A DNA stretch of 64,000 nt from Oscillospiraceae bacterium (GCA_028720105.1 JAQYLI010000017.1:124001-188000), one strand, 5' to 3'; shown: positions 16,641 to 26,375, numbered from the stretch's first letter. Program-made: numbers and translations. The notes: generated by a model not told the origin, from the letters alone.

Positions 16641-18332
16641 TTATACTGCGAATGTGAGCTTTACCAGCTCGTCCATAGTAGTTCTGCCCACCTGAACCAG
16701 CTCCGCAACGTTGTCACGAAGAAGCTTGCAGCCTTCCTCTCTTGCCAGCTGTGAAATTGCGTCGGTCTTGCCGTCAGCTGCGATAAGTGAAGCCATTGTA
16801 GGCGTACAGAGCAGGATCTCGTGGATAGCGGTACGTCCTGTATAACCCGTGTTGTTGCACTTGGGACAGCCGCAGGCGTCGTAGATCGTAACAGACTCGG
16901 AAATGCCGAGAAGCTCGTTTTCCTCCTCTGTGGAAACTCTGGGTGTCTTGCACTCGTCGCAGACTACCTTACAAAGTCTCTGAGCAACGATACCGATAAG
17001 GGAAGTAGCAACCATATAAGGCGCAACACCCATATCTACCAGACGGGTAACGGTTGAAGCAGCGTCATTTGTATGAAGTGTGGAGAGCACCATATGTCCC
17101 GTGATAGCGGCTCTGATGGCGATCTCGGCAGTCTCCTGGTCACGCATTTCTCCGACCATTACGATATCGGGGTCCTGACGGAGGATAGAACGGAGAGCAG
17201 CGGCAAAGGTCATACCTGCCTTTGCGTTAACCTGACACTGGTTAATGCCTTCGATGTTCTTCTCGACAGGGTCTTCAACAGTGATTACGTTAACATTGGG
17301 CTTAGCAAGCTCACCCAGAGCTGCGTAAAGAGTTGTAGTTTTACCGGAACCTGTAGGACCTGTAACCAGCATAACGCCCTGGGGAACCTTGATAAGTCTG
17401 GAAAATCTGTCGTAGTTATAATCGGTCATACCGAGGTCTGTGATCTTACGAACACCCACATCGCCTGTGGCAAGGATACGTATAACGCACTTTTCACCGT
17501 TAACGGTGGGGAGGTTAGATACACGGACATCAAGGGTAGTTCCGTCAACGACCTGTGTGAAACGGCCGTCCTGAGGTACTCTCTTCTCAGCGATGTTCAT
17601 ACCGCTTATGATCTTGATACGTGTGATAAGGGAGTTATGTACAACGTTTGAAACGTTCATAAGCTCGATAAGGTCGCCGTTTACACGGATACGGATACGG
17701 GTATAGGTCTTGAAAGGCTCGATATGAATATCCGTTGCGTCGGCGCGGAAGGAGTTCTCAACGATAGTTGTACAGAGCTTAACGATAGGAGCGTTGTCAA
17801 CTCTCTCAGCGATCTCAGCTGCGTCCTCATCAACATCTCCATCGCCCTTGAACTGATCCTCAACGGAGCTGATAACATTGCCCACGTTGGCGTTGGAGTA
17901 TATCTTACCGATAGCCTTTGTAATAGCCGCCTTTGTAGCAAGAACGGGAACAACGTCCATACCCGTTGTTACCTTGATATCCTCGAAGATATAGAAGTTT
18001 ACGGGGTCATAGGAGGCAACCGTAAGACGCTTACCGGTTATCTTGATAGCAATGATGGTATGCTTTCTTGCGAGAGCCTCGGGAATTTTCTTTACCGCCT
18101 CAACATCAATGGCAAATTCGGGGTCGTCAAGGTCAACGAATGTAAGATTGTTTTTCCTTGCCAGGACCTGACCGAACTGAACATCGGTAACAAAGCCAAG
18201 CTCGACTACGTAATCGCCGAAAAATTTTCCGGGCGTATTATCGTTCTTTTTGGCGTCGAGGGCAGCCTGCAGCTGTTCGTCGGTGATTATTCCCTCGTTC
18301 ACCATATACTGGCCAATAGGAATATTCTTCAT
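16641..18332 (-). CDS. pilB: Type IV pilus assembly ATPase PilB
   Basis: Cytoplasmic ATPase that powers pilin polymerisation; 563 residues. The N-terminal MshE/GspE-N-like part (about 1-140) precedes the ATPase core: Walker A GPTGSGKTT, Asp box TVEDPVEKNIEG, Walker B DPDIVMVGEMRD and His box TGHMVLSTLHTND. The zinc-binding tetracysteine is CDECKTP plus CGCPKCNN. This cysteine module separates PilB from PilT. The start ATG 18332 has AGAAGGAG upstream. It is divergent from pilD and begins the pilB-pilT unit. A GNRA-capped hairpin TGCGG-GAAA-CCGCA lies in the shared upstream region. Confidence 0.95.
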   Translation of the reverse strand: MKNIPIGQYMVNEGIITDEQLQAALDAKKNDNTPGKFFGDYVVELGFVTDVQFGQVLARKNNLTFVDLDDPEFAIDVEAVKKIPEALARKHTIIAIKITGKRLTVASYDPVNFYIFEDIKVTTGMDVVPVLATKAAITKAIGKIYSNANVGNVISSVEDQFKGDGDVDEDAAEIAERVDNAPIVKLCTTIVENSFRADATDIHIEPFKTYTRIRIRVNGDLIELMNVSNVVHNSLITRIKIISGMNIAEKRVPQDGRFTQVVDGTTLDVRVSNLPTVNGEKCVIRILATGDVGVRKITDLGMTDYNYDRFSRLIKVPQGVMLVTGPTGSGKTTTLYAALGELAKPNVNVITVEDPVEKNIEGINQCQVNAKAGMTFAAALRSILRQDPDIVMVGEMRDQETAEIAIRAAITGHMVLSTLHTNDAASTVTRLVDMGVAPYMVATSLIGIVAQRLCKVVCDECKTPRVSTEEENELLGISESVTIYDACGCPKCNNTGYTGRTAIHEILLCTPTMASLIAADGKTDAISQLAREEGCKLLRDNVAELVQVGRTTMDELVKLTFAV

Positions 18333-18432
18333 AAGTGTTTAAACTCCTTCTCCGCAGACGAGTGAGATGCTCCGAACGCCCTTCTGCGGAAAAAACGCCG
18401 GAATATATTTTTGCGGGAAACCGCATTTTTGC

Positions 18433-18461
18433 TTGAAAAAAGATAAGATATATGGTAATAT
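18433..18461 (+). promoter_or_regulatory. Sigma-A promoter of pilD
   Basis: TTGAAA (18433-18438), 17 bases, TAATAT (18456-18461) with TGG extending the -10. Start near 18468, 60 bases before the ATG. No equally clear promoter for pilB was found in the same gap. Confidence 0.7.
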
Positions 18462-18527
18462 ATTAAGTAACGTCACCGCAGCTTTTGCGGACGATACGAT
18501 TTTTCACAGTTAAAGGAGACTGATAAA

Positions 18528-19532
18528 ATGAGCAGCCTGAGCATTGATACCCTTGAGACCATTATGACGGTCACGATCTATGTTTTCGTTTTCCTTTTCG
18601 GAATAACTATCGGAAGCTTTCTGAATGTATGTATTTACAGGCTTCCCAAGGGCGAATCCCTGATCACCAACAATTCTCACTGTATGACCTGCGGAACGCA
18701 GATCAAAAGGTACGATCTTATTCCTGTGCTGAGCTGGATAATTCTCAGAGGAAGATGCCGTGCCTGCGGAGCAAAGATAACTCCACGCTATATGATAATC
18801 GAGCTTATGACGGGACTTATATTTCTTGGTGTATTTATGCGGTATGATTTTATGACCTACGGGCTTTACCCCGTAATGCTCTGCCTGTTTATGGCAGGAC
18901 TGATAGTTCTGTGTTTTCAGGACGTTGACACCCAGGAGATGTGCGTTTCCGTTCTGGTCTACACATTTTTAATTGCGGCTGTCTCTCACGTGCTGAGCTT
19001 TATAAACGGCTCTGACGGAAAGCTTCTCACATTCCCGGAAATTACCCTGAAGGACGGTATCATCGGTATGTTCTGCATAAGCCTGCCGCTTCTTCTTATC
19101 GGTTTTGTTATCACTCCCCTGTTCTACAACGCCTTTGCGGACGAGAACAGAAAAGAACTCAGGGGAATTAAGGCAAATCTTAAAAGGGCTTCTCAGAGCG
19201 ACAGAAATTACAATGTGCTTGTTTCCAAAAAAGAAGCTCTCGAAGCAAAGATAAAGGAGCAGTCTCCCGTTTACGGCTTCGGAATGGGTGATGTCGTTCT
19301 GATGGCTGCGGGCGGTCTTATGCTTGGCGTAAAAGCCACTGTGACCGCGGCGCTTATCGCCGTTTTCACGGGTGCCGTTTACGGAATTATTCTCAAATCC
19401 GTAAGGAAAGAAGAGTCTGAGCAGTCAAACGCCTTTGCCTTCGGACCTTTCCTCATAATCGGGCTTACCGTGGGCGCTTTTGTGGGCGGAAAGCTTATTG
19501 ATATGTATCTTCAAAGCTTTGTTATAAGGTAA
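18528..19532 (+). CDS. pilD: Prepilin leader peptidase / N-methyltransferase PilD
   Basis: Membrane aspartic protease that cuts prepilin leaders and methylates the new N-terminus. It has 334 residues. The N-terminal domain has GSFLNVCIYRLPKGES and two CxxC pairs (CMTC, CRAC) for zinc. Catalytic aspartates are in QDVDTQEM and YGFGMGDVV. A charged insertion of about 50 residues (around 205-245) precedes the second active-site loop and makes the protein longer than typical. RBS AAAGGAGA. It is the only pilus gene in the locus on the plus strand, with its own promoter and terminator. Confidence 0.95.
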   Translation: MSSLSIDTLETIMTVTIYVFVFLFGITIGSFLNVCIYRLPKGESLITNNSHCMTCGTQIKRYDLIPVLSWIILRGRCRACGAKITPRYMIIELMTGLIFLGVFMRYDFMTYGLYPVMLCLFMAGLIVLCFQDVDTQEMCVSVLVYTFLIAAVSHVLSFINGSDGKLLTFPEITLKDGIIGMFCISLPLLLIGFVITPLFYNAFADENRKELRGIKANLKRASQSDRNYNVLVSKKEALEAKIKEQSPVYGFGMGDVVLMAAGGLMLGVKATVTAALIAVFTGAVYGIILKSVRKEESEQSNAFAFGPFLIIGLTVGAFVGGKLIDMYLQSFVIR

Positions 19533-19540
19533 AAACAGTT

Positions 19541-19581
19541 TTAAAAAAACGACCCGTGCCGTGCTTGGCACGGGTCATTCT
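19541..19581. terminator. Bidirectional terminator between pilD and the pseudopilin operon
   Basis: GACCCGTGCC and GGCACGGGTC form a perfect 10-base stem with loop GTGCTT. Rightward tail ATTCTTTT, leftward tail GTTTTTTTAAAA. It lies between the convergent ends of pilD and the last pseudopilin gene. Confidence 0.9.
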
Positions 19582-19582
19582 T

Positions 19583-20374
19583 TTAGTTTTCAATTGTGTA
19601 AACAATGTAGTAGTTTTCAGGGGTCGTTCTGAGCGATGGAACATAACCGCTGGAAATATCAGTATAAAATACGGGGGTTACGTCCTCAAGGATAACCGAT
19701 GCATTAGGCAGCGCAACGCTCATTACGGTATAGTTTGAATAATTGTTAGTGTTAGAAGCGTTTACACGCCTGTGCATTTTATTTTTTGCCTTGGTGTAAT
19801 AATAATCGCTTTCCACTACAACATCAAAGCCGCTGCTGGTGATATTCTCCAGCCTTATATAGTAATCGCCTGTGCCGTAATATGCATCTCCGAATACCAT
19901 ATATGAGCCGTCGGAACCGGTGTAATCAATGGGCTGAGCTTCTTTAAAATTAGATTGACCGTCTACTTTTGCAATCAGCCTGCCACGGAATGTTTTTTCA
20001 CCGGCTACCGGAGCTTTTCCTGTAGTTGAAAAATCAGTTGCGTTGTTGACGCATATAACTTTTAACTCATCTTTTGTGAAAGCAGTGCCATCACGCTTTT
20101 GGGGGTTCAGGGCAAGGAATTTGTTCATTGCGTCGGAAGCGCTGGTAGCGTTCTTATAAATGCCCAGATTTGTTGCATATCGCACATTCTCAACGATGTA
20201 TGAAGCAATGGAGCGTTCCACAGTTTCTGATTGTGAAGCAGCAGTGCTCGTTGTGAACATCGTCTGGATAGGGTCCATCATACGCACAATTCCTGCCATT
20301 AGGATTCCCAATATAGCCATAGCAACAATAAGCTCGATAAGCGTGAATGCTTTTAGTTTCTTAACCATTTTCAA
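19583..20374 (-). CDS. Pseudopilin / minor pilin (PilW- or PulJ-like)
   Basis: A 263-residue protein with a prepilin leader MKMVKKLKA cut before FTLIELIVAMAILGILMAGI. Its head of about 230 residues is unlike the major pilins. Such long pseudopilins following PilV/PulI-like and PilX/GspK-like genes usually form the initiating tip complex. The last residue before the cut is Ala rather than Gly. RBS GAGGTGAT; it follows the preceding pseudopilin gene by eight bases, so they are co-transcribed. Confidence 0.85.
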   Translation of the reverse strand: MKMVKKLKAFTLIELIVAMAILGILMAGIVRMMDPIQTMFTTSTAASQSETVERSIASYIVENVRYATNLGIYKNATSASDAMNKFLALNPQKRDGTAFTKDELKVICVNNATDFSTTGKAPVAGEKTFRGRLIAKVDGQSNFKEAQPIDYTGSDGSYMVFGDAYYGTGDYYIRLENITSSGFDVVVESDYYYTKAKNKMHRRVNASNTNNYSNYTVMSVALPNASVILEDVTPVFYTDISSGYVPSLRTTPENYYIVYTIEN

Positions 20375-20382
20375 TCACCTCA

Positions 20383-20844
20383 TCAATTCTTAGCGTTGCT
20401 TCCTTCAAAGTACTTGAAGTCAACATTCAGCTGATCATCATCAGCCACTACAGTTCCGTCTCCGTAATCAAGATTTTTTAATGTGTACATAACACAGTTG
20501 ATTCGGAATTCGTCCTTGCCGGTAGGGAAACCGCCATTTTCATCGTGAGTACATTTAAGGTCAACATATATGCTGCCCGTGGTCACTCCGCTGTAGGCGT
20601 TGGTAATGTTTGTGTCGCAGAGTGCATTAAAAACATCCACATTTGAACCGTTTTTGGATTTCTTGTTTTCAATGTATTTCTGCTGTTCACTCATACGGTC
20701 TGTAAGCTCATTATTTCCCACCACGTGAGAATATGCAGACACATATGCCGTTACAAGCACTGTACTGCTGAGTGCAAGGATGAACAGAGCAATTATAAGT
20801 TCGATAAGCGTAAAGCCGCGAACTCTTTTTTTACTTTTACTCAT
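20383..20844 (-). CDS. Pseudopilin / minor pilin (PilV- or PulI-like)
   Basis: A 153-residue protein with leader MSKSKKRVRG cut before FTLIELIIALFILALSSTVL; Glu at +5 is present. The small head fits a minor pilin of the tip complex. RBS AAGGAGGG. It lies 14 bases after the 990-residue PilX-like gene and eight before the PilW-like gene, so the three make one unit. Confidence 0.87.
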   Translation of the reverse strand: MSKSKKRVRGFTLIELIIALFILALSSTVLVTAYVSAYSHVVGNNELTDRMSEQQKYIENKKSKNGSNVDVFNALCDTNITNAYSGVTTGSIYVDLKCTHDENGGFPTGKDEFRINCVMYTLKNLDYGDGTVVADDDQLNVDFKYFEGSNAKN

Positions 20845-20858
20845 TACTGCATCCCTCC

Positions 20859-23831
20859 TTAGCTTGTAATTATATCGCTGTTGGAATACTTATACTGAGT
20901 CCACTTGATCGTAGGAGCTCCGGGCGTTGTCCTTGTATTGTCAACAGGAACATATGTTGATGTCATCATATTGCTACCGGTTATCTCCTTCATAAAGAGA
21001 GAACCTACAATATCAAATCCAACGTTGTTAAGTTCCTGACCCGCATACTGCTTGCTGTGATTGTAAAGCACTGTATAGTTCTTTCCAAATGACATAGCAA
21101 GTGAGATATCAGCTCCGGGTCCGTAAAAATATGCGCAAAGACGGCAGTTATTGCTGCAGTTGATCTTAGTGCCTGCATCGGCATAGACCATTATCTGCGG
21201 CGAATTGATATTTACGTAACCCGACTTATTTGAGCTTAATACATACTTCTGGGTACTTAGAAGTGAACTTGTGTCATAGAACGTGTCTACGATCTTAATA
21301 TTGTCAAAGTTATAATTTCCGGACAAAAGGAAATATGCATAGCCGCTGCCTGTTACCTTAATAGTAGGATTATTGTTATATGTTCCTGCCTGAAGGATAA
21401 CAACCACATCTCCGCCGCTGGTGTCAATTTCTTTTGTACCGCCGTTCATAGGAGAAACTGTCTCTACTGTCAGACCCTTTGCCTCAGTAGCTGTCTGGTT
21501 TAACGATGTTACAGAATCAAAGTTATTAAAGATTATGCTCTTATTTTCTGCGCAGGCAAGAGCAGGATCAACGAAGAATACGTTATTCTGAGTCAAATCG
21601 GGATTTCCGCTCGCATCACACTTATACACAGCGTTAAGGATATTGCTTACGAGCTTAAGCTGCTGATTGGGTGTATATGTTGCGTATGCGTTTAAGTTAT
21701 TTGCAACAGCGCCCAGTGCTTCATACCACTTGTATGTGCTTACGGGAGCACCTAATGCGCCGCTATAAGGATCCCAATAGGTAATAGGACCGATCACGCC
21801 CGATCTGTCTGCCTTCAGGAAATCAAACTTCGTTGCTCCGCTTACCCAGAGGTTTTCCGGGTTCAGGGGATCGGCAGCCGGAGGAGTTACAAGCTCGGAA
21901 TACGTATATGTCTTCGGAATATTTATAGAAAGATACTCCGAATATTCGCTTAAAAGCGTAGGTACAAGCTTGGACGCCTTGAGAGGGTCTGCGTTCTCCG
22001 CTGTTGTTCTTGTTGTGTCATCAACAGGAAGCGACATATAGAACTTGTATGAAGTATTCTTATCGGGATCATTATAAGTCAGAGTTGTGGGGTAAACAGT
22101 TGCGCCTTCAAGGAATGTGCTTGCGCCCTCAAGCTTACAGATATACTTCAGATTGTCATTTTTTGTGCCAACCAGCTTAACCTTGCTTAAATCTCCTCCA
22201 AGTGCGATCTCGGCTCCCTTAGGGTTGTCGGGATCTCCGCTGTATTTATAAATTATGTTCGGGTGGGAGGGGTTAGTTGCTTCCTTTATAACCTTTGACA
22301 AAGCTTCAAACTCCCAAGCGCCTTCAAAGCCCTGTCCACCGGCAATGCTACTATCATCGTTATAGTAGTAGTAAATTGTACCGGTGCAGAATTTGCTGAA
22401 ATCTCCTCCGGCATCTTTAATAAGCTTGAACAGCTTATTGCTGTCATCTCTGAAATCAAAGTAATAATTGGTTCCGTCAGTATAATAGGGTCTTACCTTT
22501 TCATTTGAGCCTACTCCCCATTTTACGGGTTTAAAAATTCCAAGGTAAGTCTTATTGTGAGCATCTATACCTCCGTCCTTCAGATTTGTAAAACCTGAGC
22601 TGGGATTAACCTCTTCCCTGTCACTGATGAACATATTTCCGTCAAAATAGGTGTCATTGATACTTATAGGACTAAAATTGATCTTGAGAGGTCCATCAAT
22701 ATATGTGTTTCCGTATATTTTGGGAAGACCGTTATTCTTGATCGTCATACCGCTGCATATTAGGTCAACCATTCCCGAGTAAGTACCTGCAGTCTTATCT
22801 CCGAGTTCTGTCTGGTTGGATGTATAGAAAGTATTCTGTACGTAGACATAAGGATGTTCTTTTCCTGTTGTTGCCTTGGGCATTACAGGCTTAACAAACA
22901 TATGACCCTCTGCGGAATTTGTCTTGTTAAATTCTCCGTTAATAACAACATTCTCGTCTGCCTTTAAATAGATATGCTTTGATACTGTTGCTGTAACATC
23001 GCCGTTTACCATTACTGAGCCAACAATGTTTGTATCATTTCCCCAGCTCTGACCGGCTGCAGAAACAAGTCCGCCGAAGATAGTACCGTTATCAAACGCA
23101 GCACTTCCCGTGGATACAGTACCCGATCCTGCACTTCTTTCGTTTACATAGGGAGAAAGTTCAACAGAAACTGTGGTACTGCCGTTATTTAAAGTATCTG
23201 TTACAGTACAGGAAACCTTGATACGGCATTCTTTGATGTACTGAGCCTGCTTGCTGCCTGCTTTAAGGTCAGCAGTAGTAGTTGAAACAGTATTTCTGTC
23301 GATACCTGAAGCACCGTCATCAAATACAAGTCCCAGAAGCTGAACCTTGACAGACGCTTTTCCGTCACCGAAACCGCCCTCGGCAGCTGCAACATTGTTA
23401 AGCTGTGAAAGGTCCATCTCAAATTCAAGATAGCTCTTATTAGCATTGCTGTGGTCGGATTTCAGGACCTCAAGAGAATTTGTGCAGTTATACGTAACCG
23501 CACCTGTTGTAGGGTTTTCGCTTAAAACGCCTATTATAGCTTCCTGTATGAGCAGTCCCTGGCTTTTGTTTGTTGCATTAACTGTTTTCGCAACACCTGT
23601 ATTGTCAGTATGAACAGAATCGCTCATAAGGACATTCCAGAATGCATCAAGACCCGACCGCGCAGTATAATATGCCTGGCTTTCTTCATACTTCATAATG
23701 TTGCGTTTATGTGCTGCAGACACGACCGCCAAAGTTCCTGCAATAATCATGATTAGAACAACCATTACAGCCAAAACCATAAGTAAAGCCGCACCTTTGG
23801 TTTTAGCCGGTTTTGCCTTTTGCCTGATCAT
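20859..23831 (-). CDS. Giant PilX/GspK-like type IV pilus surface protein
   Basis: A 990-residue protein. Residues about 12-38 (KGAALLMVLAVMVVLIMIIA) are a PilX-type N-terminal helix without the FTLIE box, and YTARSGLDAFWNVL follows, as in PilX_N proteins. The rest, about 940 residues, is a beta-rich extracellular part. Repeated short strands resemble a bactofilin-like or beta-helix fold (GTIFGGLVSAAGQ, NIVGSVMVNGDVTA, LKADENVVINGEF). Ordinary PilX or GspK proteins are 150-350 residues, so the extra part may be a tip adhesin or structural cap. It heads the pseudopilin unit; RBS AAGGAAGG. Confidence 0.75.
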   Translation of the reverse strand: MIRQKAKPAKTKGAALLMVLAVMVVLIMIIAGTLAVVSAAHKRNIMKYEESQAYYTARSGLDAFWNVLMSDSVHTDNTGVAKTVNATNKSQGLLIQEAIIGVLSENPTTGAVTYNCTNSLEVLKSDHSNANKSYLEFEMDLSQLNNVAAAEGGFGDGKASVKVQLLGLVFDDGASGIDRNTVSTTTADLKAGSKQAQYIKECRIKVSCTVTDTLNNGSTTVSVELSPYVNERSAGSGTVSTGSAAFDNGTIFGGLVSAAGQSWGNDTNIVGSVMVNGDVTATVSKHIYLKADENVVINGEFNKTNSAEGHMFVKPVMPKATTGKEHPYVYVQNTFYTSNQTELGDKTAGTYSGMVDLICSGMTIKNNGLPKIYGNTYIDGPLKINFSPISINDTYFDGNMFISDREEVNPSSGFTNLKDGGIDAHNKTYLGIFKPVKWGVGSNEKVRPYYTDGTNYYFDFRDDSNKLFKLIKDAGGDFSKFCTGTIYYYYNDDSSIAGGQGFEGAWEFEALSKVIKEATNPSHPNIIYKYSGDPDNPKGAEIALGGDLSKVKLVGTKNDNLKYICKLEGASTFLEGATVYPTTLTYNDPDKNTSYKFYMSLPVDDTTRTTAENADPLKASKLVPTLLSEYSEYLSINIPKTYTYSELVTPPAADPLNPENLWVSGATKFDFLKADRSGVIGPITYWDPYSGALGAPVSTYKWYEALGAVANNLNAYATYTPNQQLKLVSNILNAVYKCDASGNPDLTQNNVFFVDPALACAENKSIIFNNFDSVTSLNQTATEAKGLTVETVSPMNGGTKEIDTSGGDVVVILQAGTYNNNPTIKVTGSGYAYFLLSGNYNFDNIKIVDTFYDTSSLLSTQKYVLSSNKSGYVNINSPQIMVYADAGTKINCSNNCRLCAYFYGPGADISLAMSFGKNYTVLYNHSKQYAGQELNNVGFDIVGSLFMKEITGSNMMTSTYVPVDNTRTTPGAPTIKWTQYKYSNSDIITS

Positions 23832-23910
23832 AGCATAGCCTTCCTTTCTAAAAAATTAATATTTTGCGCAAGATTTTGTAAAAAGATTTTGTAATTTTAT
23901 AAACAAGCCC

Positions 23911-23941
23911 ACCCGAAAAAGCAAATTCTGTTTTTTCGGGT
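23911..23941 (-). terminator. Possible weak terminator after pilO
   Basis: ACCCGAAAAA (23911-23920) and TTTTTCGGGT (23932-23941) form a 10-base stem, but the leftward tail is GGGCTTGTTTAT, only moderately T-rich. It may attenuate the pilC-pilMN-pilO transcript before the pseudopilin genes. Confidence 0.45.
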
Positions 23942-23959
23942 CGGACGTGTTATTAAAAA

Positions 23960-24739
23960 TTACTCAGCTGCAGCTTCTTCCGTAGTTGTAGTTGTGGTAA
24001 GCGCTGCGGGAACAGAGTCGATATCCTCGGGATCAAGAGGATAGATCTCGTAGATAGCTATCGTAAGATCTCCCTTGAACTGAGGCTCATTCGGGTCAAC
24101 GGTTTCCTTCTCAACATAAGAACCGGAGAAAGTAAGAAGATAGATATTCTTCTCATTATCGGCAATGAGCTGAATTGCATCGAGCACATCAGCGCTGTCA
24201 TCACATTCATAAGAAACGGTCGCGATCGTACCTCCCACCTTAACGCTTGCGGGAGCTGCAGGCCAGCTTCCGTCGTATGCATAGCCGACCTCGGGAGGAA
24301 GCTTGCCGGCAATATCGCCGTTTATCTTGAGGGGATATGCTACAGCGTTCTTATTGTAAAAATATGCGCTGAGGTCAGTGCTTGCAAGAGGATCCATTTT
24401 TACGCCCGTGATATTGAATTCGGTTACGGGAGCAAGCATCTCCATAAGGTATTTGCTTATCTGATATGTGTCGCCGTATTCCTTTTCACTAAGGAAGTTC
24501 TCCTGATCCTTGACAACTGTGTCAATGCTGTCCTCCAGCTGTTTTTTCAGACCCTCGAGAGTTCCCATTTTTTCTTCTACCTGAGCCTTCTCGTCTTCCT
24601 TGGCAGCAAGCCTTTCCTTGGATACCTGAAGATCCTCGTACTTCGGCTTGGCAAAGCAGAAAATTCCAACGCCAAGTACTACGAGCACAGATACAACGAT
24701 AATAATGATCTTATCTCTGTAAGAGAGTTTCATACTCAT
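23960..24739 (-). CDS. pilO: Type IV pilus alignment protein PilO-like
   Basis: A 259-residue bitopic inner-membrane protein. A short cytoplasmic N-terminus precedes a helix (IIIIVVSVLVVLGVGIFCF), then a coiled coil (about 35-75; ERLAAKEDEKAQVEEKMGTL), then an alpha/beta domain and a Thr/Ala/Glu-rich tail. This is the PilO/GspM layout. PilO pairs with PilN to connect the motor to the envelope. Its ATG overlaps the pilMN stop (ATGA, 24736-24739), so translation is coupled. Sequence is diverged; the call rests on layout and position. Confidence 0.8.
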   Translation of the reverse strand: MSMKLSYRDKIIIIVVSVLVVLGVGIFCFAKPKYEDLQVSKERLAAKEDEKAQVEEKMGTLEGLKKQLEDSIDTVVKDQENFLSEKEYGDTYQISKYLMEMLAPVTEFNITGVKMDPLASTDLSAYFYNKNAVAYPLKINGDIAGKLPPEVGYAYDGSWPAAPASVKVGGTIATVSYECDDSADVLDAIQLIADNEKNIYLLTFSGSYVEKETVDPNEPQFKGDLTIAIYEIYPLDPEDIDSVPAALTTTTTTEEAAAE

Positions 24740-26307
24740 TCTTCAGCACCGCCTTCCTCAGTTGCATTGTCCTCGGCGGTTTCAGCCGCAGGTTCCTCTT
24801 CGACCTCAATAGGTCTGAGATTAAACTTGATCTCAAATTCGTAGAACACTTCATCCGTTCCTTCAAGCTCGGATAAGCCACCGGCATCCGACTCCTTAAA
24901 TCCCGAATAAACAATATTGTCAAACTTGTCAAGCTCGTAAATTGCCTGAGCAGCATTATCGGGAGCAAGGTTATCGGTTGACAGGCAGGTAAGAGTGATC
25001 TCTCCGGAAGCGAAGGAAAGCTCCTTAACTGCACAGTCCTGACCTTCGATAGTTTCAAACAGTTCATTGATAAGATCTGCCTGAGCAGGATTTTTGGTAT
25101 CGAAGTTTTTGATAGCCACATCAAGATCATTCTTGAAGAGTGCTACCTTATCGATCTTGCTCTGTGTGAGATCCACCTCTGCAAGTGTTGCAGCAACCTC
25201 GGGGCTGTTGATGTACTCGTCGATCTCTGCGATCTTGTTGTCGTTATTGTTGATAGCAGTACCAATTCCGAGATTGATAGCCAGAATAACGGCAGCTGAA
25301 AGCACCACTGCACCGCCCCAGGAAAGGAGGAAGCCCGATCCTGCGTCGCTTCGTCCTGCGGAGGAGTCTGTCTCAAGGAGGTTGATACGGTCAACGTCCT
25401 TGTTGCTTCTGAACATTGCACCGATAGCGTTTGCATATGTAAGAGCCTCGATGTTCTCGTAGCCGCTGATGCTTGTGGTATTAACGCTCAGCTGGCTCGT
25501 TGCGATCTCCATACTCTCAAGAGCGTTTGTGAGACGGATATATTCGCTTGTATCACCGTAGAATATAACGTTCTGAATGGGGTTCTGGGGATTTCTGGAC
25601 TTGTGGAACTGAACCATTCTGTAGATATTCTCGTTAACAGCCTCGTAAACGTAATCCTCGGAGTTGTCATAGTCCAGGGGATCAATGGAAGCAAATCTTG
25701 CGAATGAGAGCTGATTGTTCTCGTAAAGGTTGATGCTTACGAATGTGGGGTCAACCTGAACTACCAGCATAGGCATTCTCGAAGCGATCTTCTTGTCGCT
25801 GAGGATAAGTCTGGAGATAGCGTTACAGGAAACGCAAACCGATTTCAGCGAAATATTCAGCATTGAGAAAACCTTTCTGAAGCAGTCAACCACTTCAAAG
25901 GGGCAGGCGGTAGCCAGGATCTTCTGAGCCTGAACGCCCTCCTCCTCAACCTCTCCTGCGATGGAGTAGGATATGGAGTATTCCTCTGCTATACCCATAG
26001 TATGCTGCATCTGGTTCGTTACCATTGTGAGCATCTGGGAGCTGGTCTTTGCCTTGGGGATATGGAGTTCCTTGAAAATAACAAGGTTTGAGGAAAGTGT
26101 TACAACAGCTTCCTTATCCTCCATACCGTGAGCCTTGAGCTCGTCGTTGATGATGTTTGCCAATCTGGGAATATCTTTTATATGACCGTTTACGATCAGA
26201 CCCTCCTGAAGGTCGATGGTGGAGGCTGCGGAAAGTTTTATCTTTCCTCTTGCCTCTGAACCACGAACAATGCGGATATGTCTGTCAGTAATATCAAATG
26301 AAAGCAT
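24736..26307 (-). CDS. pilMN: PilM-PilN fusion protein of the type IV pilus
   Basis: A 523-residue protein. Residues 1 to about 310 are PilM, an actin-like ATPase fold (MLSFDITDRHIRIVRG, VDCFRKVFSMLNISLKSV, VQVDPTFVSINLYE, ALTYANAIGAMFR). It continues without a stop into DRINLLET, which matches the PilN N-terminal INLLP-type peptide that binds PilM. One membrane helix follows (GAVVLSAAVILAINLGIG, about 335-355), then the PilN coiled coil and extracellular domain. PilM and PilN are usually separate proteins. I prefer ATG 26307, seven bases after GAGGTG, over the in-frame GTG at 26316. Middle gene of the pilC-pilMN-pilO unit. Confidence 0.87.
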   Translation of the reverse strand: MLSFDITDRHIRIVRGSEARGKIKLSAASTIDLQEGLIVNGHIKDIPRLANIINDELKAHGMEDKEAVVTLSSNLVIFKELHIPKAKTSSQMLTMVTNQMQHTMGIAEEYSISYSIAGEVEEEGVQAQKILATACPFEVVDCFRKVFSMLNISLKSVCVSCNAISRLILSDKKIASRMPMLVVQVDPTFVSINLYENNQLSFARFASIDPLDYDNSEDYVYEAVNENIYRMVQFHKSRNPQNPIQNVIFYGDTSEYIRLTNALESMEIATSQLSVNTTSISGYENIEALTYANAIGAMFRSNKDVDRINLLETDSSAGRSDAGSGFLLSWGGAVVLSAAVILAINLGIGTAINNNDNKIAEIDEYINSPEVAATLAEVDLTQSKIDKVALFKNDLDVAIKNFDTKNPAQADLINELFETIEGQDCAVKELSFASGEITLTCLSTDNLAPDNAAQAIYELDKFDNIVYSGFKESDAGGLSELEGTDEVFYEFEIKFNLRPIEVEEEPAAETAEDNATEEGGAEE

Positions 26308-26375
26308 TCTCGTCACCTCACTGATTTCTTTAGATTTTTTTATTTACGGGACGACCCCGATAGAATACTTTAACT

